Source of the DNA: an uncultured Caulobacterales bacterium
Lineage (GTDB): Bacteria > Pseudomonadota > Alphaproteobacteria > Caulobacterales > Maricaulaceae
Assembly: GCA_937929915.1 (NCBI GenBank)
Contig: CALFUN010000005.1
Location: forward strand, 1-64,000
Length of the DNA: 64,000 nucleotides
Direction: 5' to 3'
The notes beneath the pieces are model-generated. The model was not told the origin of the DNA, searched no databases, and saw only the letters and a program-made list of their open reading frames with translations. Made by a program: the position numbers and the translations under genes. This document shows, in pieces, positions 63,689-64,000 of the stretch. How positions within the stretch are numbered: position 1 is the stretch's first letter; each line of letters begins with the position of its first letter.

Positions 63689-64000
63689 TTAAGTGACGCG
63701 GAAACGTTGTTTATCAAAGATCTTCAACACTGTCTGTAAATCATGGCCGCGCTTTAAGACTAATCCGCCCGGCGCGATAACCGCAAATTGCCCTTGTTTA
63801 TTGCGCAAAGCTGGTACTTTTTCGATGCGGTAAAGCGCATGTTCAGAGGCTTTGCGGTAGATAGAAAAAATTGCACGATCTGGCAGAAAATCCATCGCAT
63901 AATCTTTCCAGTCCCCCTTACTCACCATCTGGCCATATACGTTTAAAATTGCCGAAAGCTCTGTGCGCATAAAAGCAATTTGACTGGGTGTTTGCGGCGA
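63689..64000 (-). CDS. DUF2794 family protein, N-terminus outside the window
   Basis: Reading on the minus strand from the window edge: ...TPSQIAFMRTELSAILNVYGQMVSKGDWKDYAMDFLPDRAIFSIYRKASEHALYRIEKVPAL, then GQFAVIAPGGLVLKRGHDLQTVLKIFDKQRFRVT and a stop. This is the alphaproteobacterial DUF2794 pattern. The ATG at 63970 is only an internal Met: upstream codons (IAF before MRTEL) stay open and match the family, so the true start lies beyond base 64000. Small, cytoplasmic, function unknown. Confidence 0.85.
   Translation of the reverse strand, partial: SPQTPSQIAFMRTELSAILNVYGQMVSKGDWKDYAMDFLPDRAIFSIYRKASEHALYRIEKVPALRNKQGQFAVIAPGGLVLKRGHDLQTVLKIFDKQRFRVT

Noticed and set aside
1..64000. CRISPR array, prophage or rRNA operon
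   Set aside because: No regularly spaced short repeats, phage structural genes or rRNA sequence were seen in any part of the window.

Overview
The window looks like chromosomal DNA of an alphaproteobacterium of moderate GC, probably a marine Hyphomonadaceae / Robiginitomaculaceae-like (Maricaulales) lineage. The placement is inferred from gene content: dnaG-rpoD, lptM-lysA next to a TIGR02302 protein, DUF1289, DUF2794, an FzlA-like GST beside queG, and gltD/gltB. No rRNA or other direct taxonomic marker is present. Coding density is high, and no gene-free gap exceeds about 300 bases.

Layout. 1-1150: a small mobile-element scar. A frameshifted IS3-family transposase abuts the C-terminal stub of a serine recombinase, next to a CAT-anticodon tRNA gene on the minus strand. 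1221-5114: glycerol use (glpK divergent from glpD, with GlpR-like operators between) plus a sterol-desaturase-family enzyme behind glpD. 5202-8675: a two-domain M16 zinc protease and a DUF302 lipoprotein. 8952-12974: dnaG and rpoD. 13093-19421: EF-hand protein, TlpA-like thioredoxin, argH, a HEPN-like small protein, DUF2891, DUF1289 and two tandem paralogous exported proteins. 19548-24540: LptM-like lipoprotein, lysA, TIGR02302 protein and a TerB-like protein. 24565-27512: serine hydrolase, uppP and a CPBP protease. 27624-33995: gltD - GFA-family gene - gltB in one overlapping operon. 34011-40154: a membrane-anchored ribbon-helix-helix protein, an exported protein of unknown function, a lipoprotein with a polyproline linker and an HEWGH metalloprotease-like motif, and an M1 aminopeptidase. 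40285-44839: CDF zinc exporter, FzlA-like protein, queG, a GT2 glycosyltransferase and a small membrane protein.

44905-61046 is the most unusual part. A 3277-residue, apparently cysteine-free, Ca-binding-repeat adhesin-like protein carries an N-terminal LEPRxLLDAA motif. It lies downstream of a lipoprotein TolC-family channel. Divergent from these is a tightly coupled operon of three genes: a periplasmic HlyD-type adaptor, a membrane adaptor with a GAF-like N-terminal domain, and a protein joining a PqqD-like N-terminus, a site-2-protease (M50) membrane core and a HlyD barrel. No ABC ATPase, RND pump or RTX nonapeptide repeat is present. I infer a dedicated export or surface-display system for the giant protein in which the M50-HlyD fusion may take the inner-membrane role.

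61065-64000: thpR-like RNA phosphodiesterase, Tas-like aldo/keto reductase, Bax-inhibitor-1 family protein, and a DUF2794 gene that runs off the window end.
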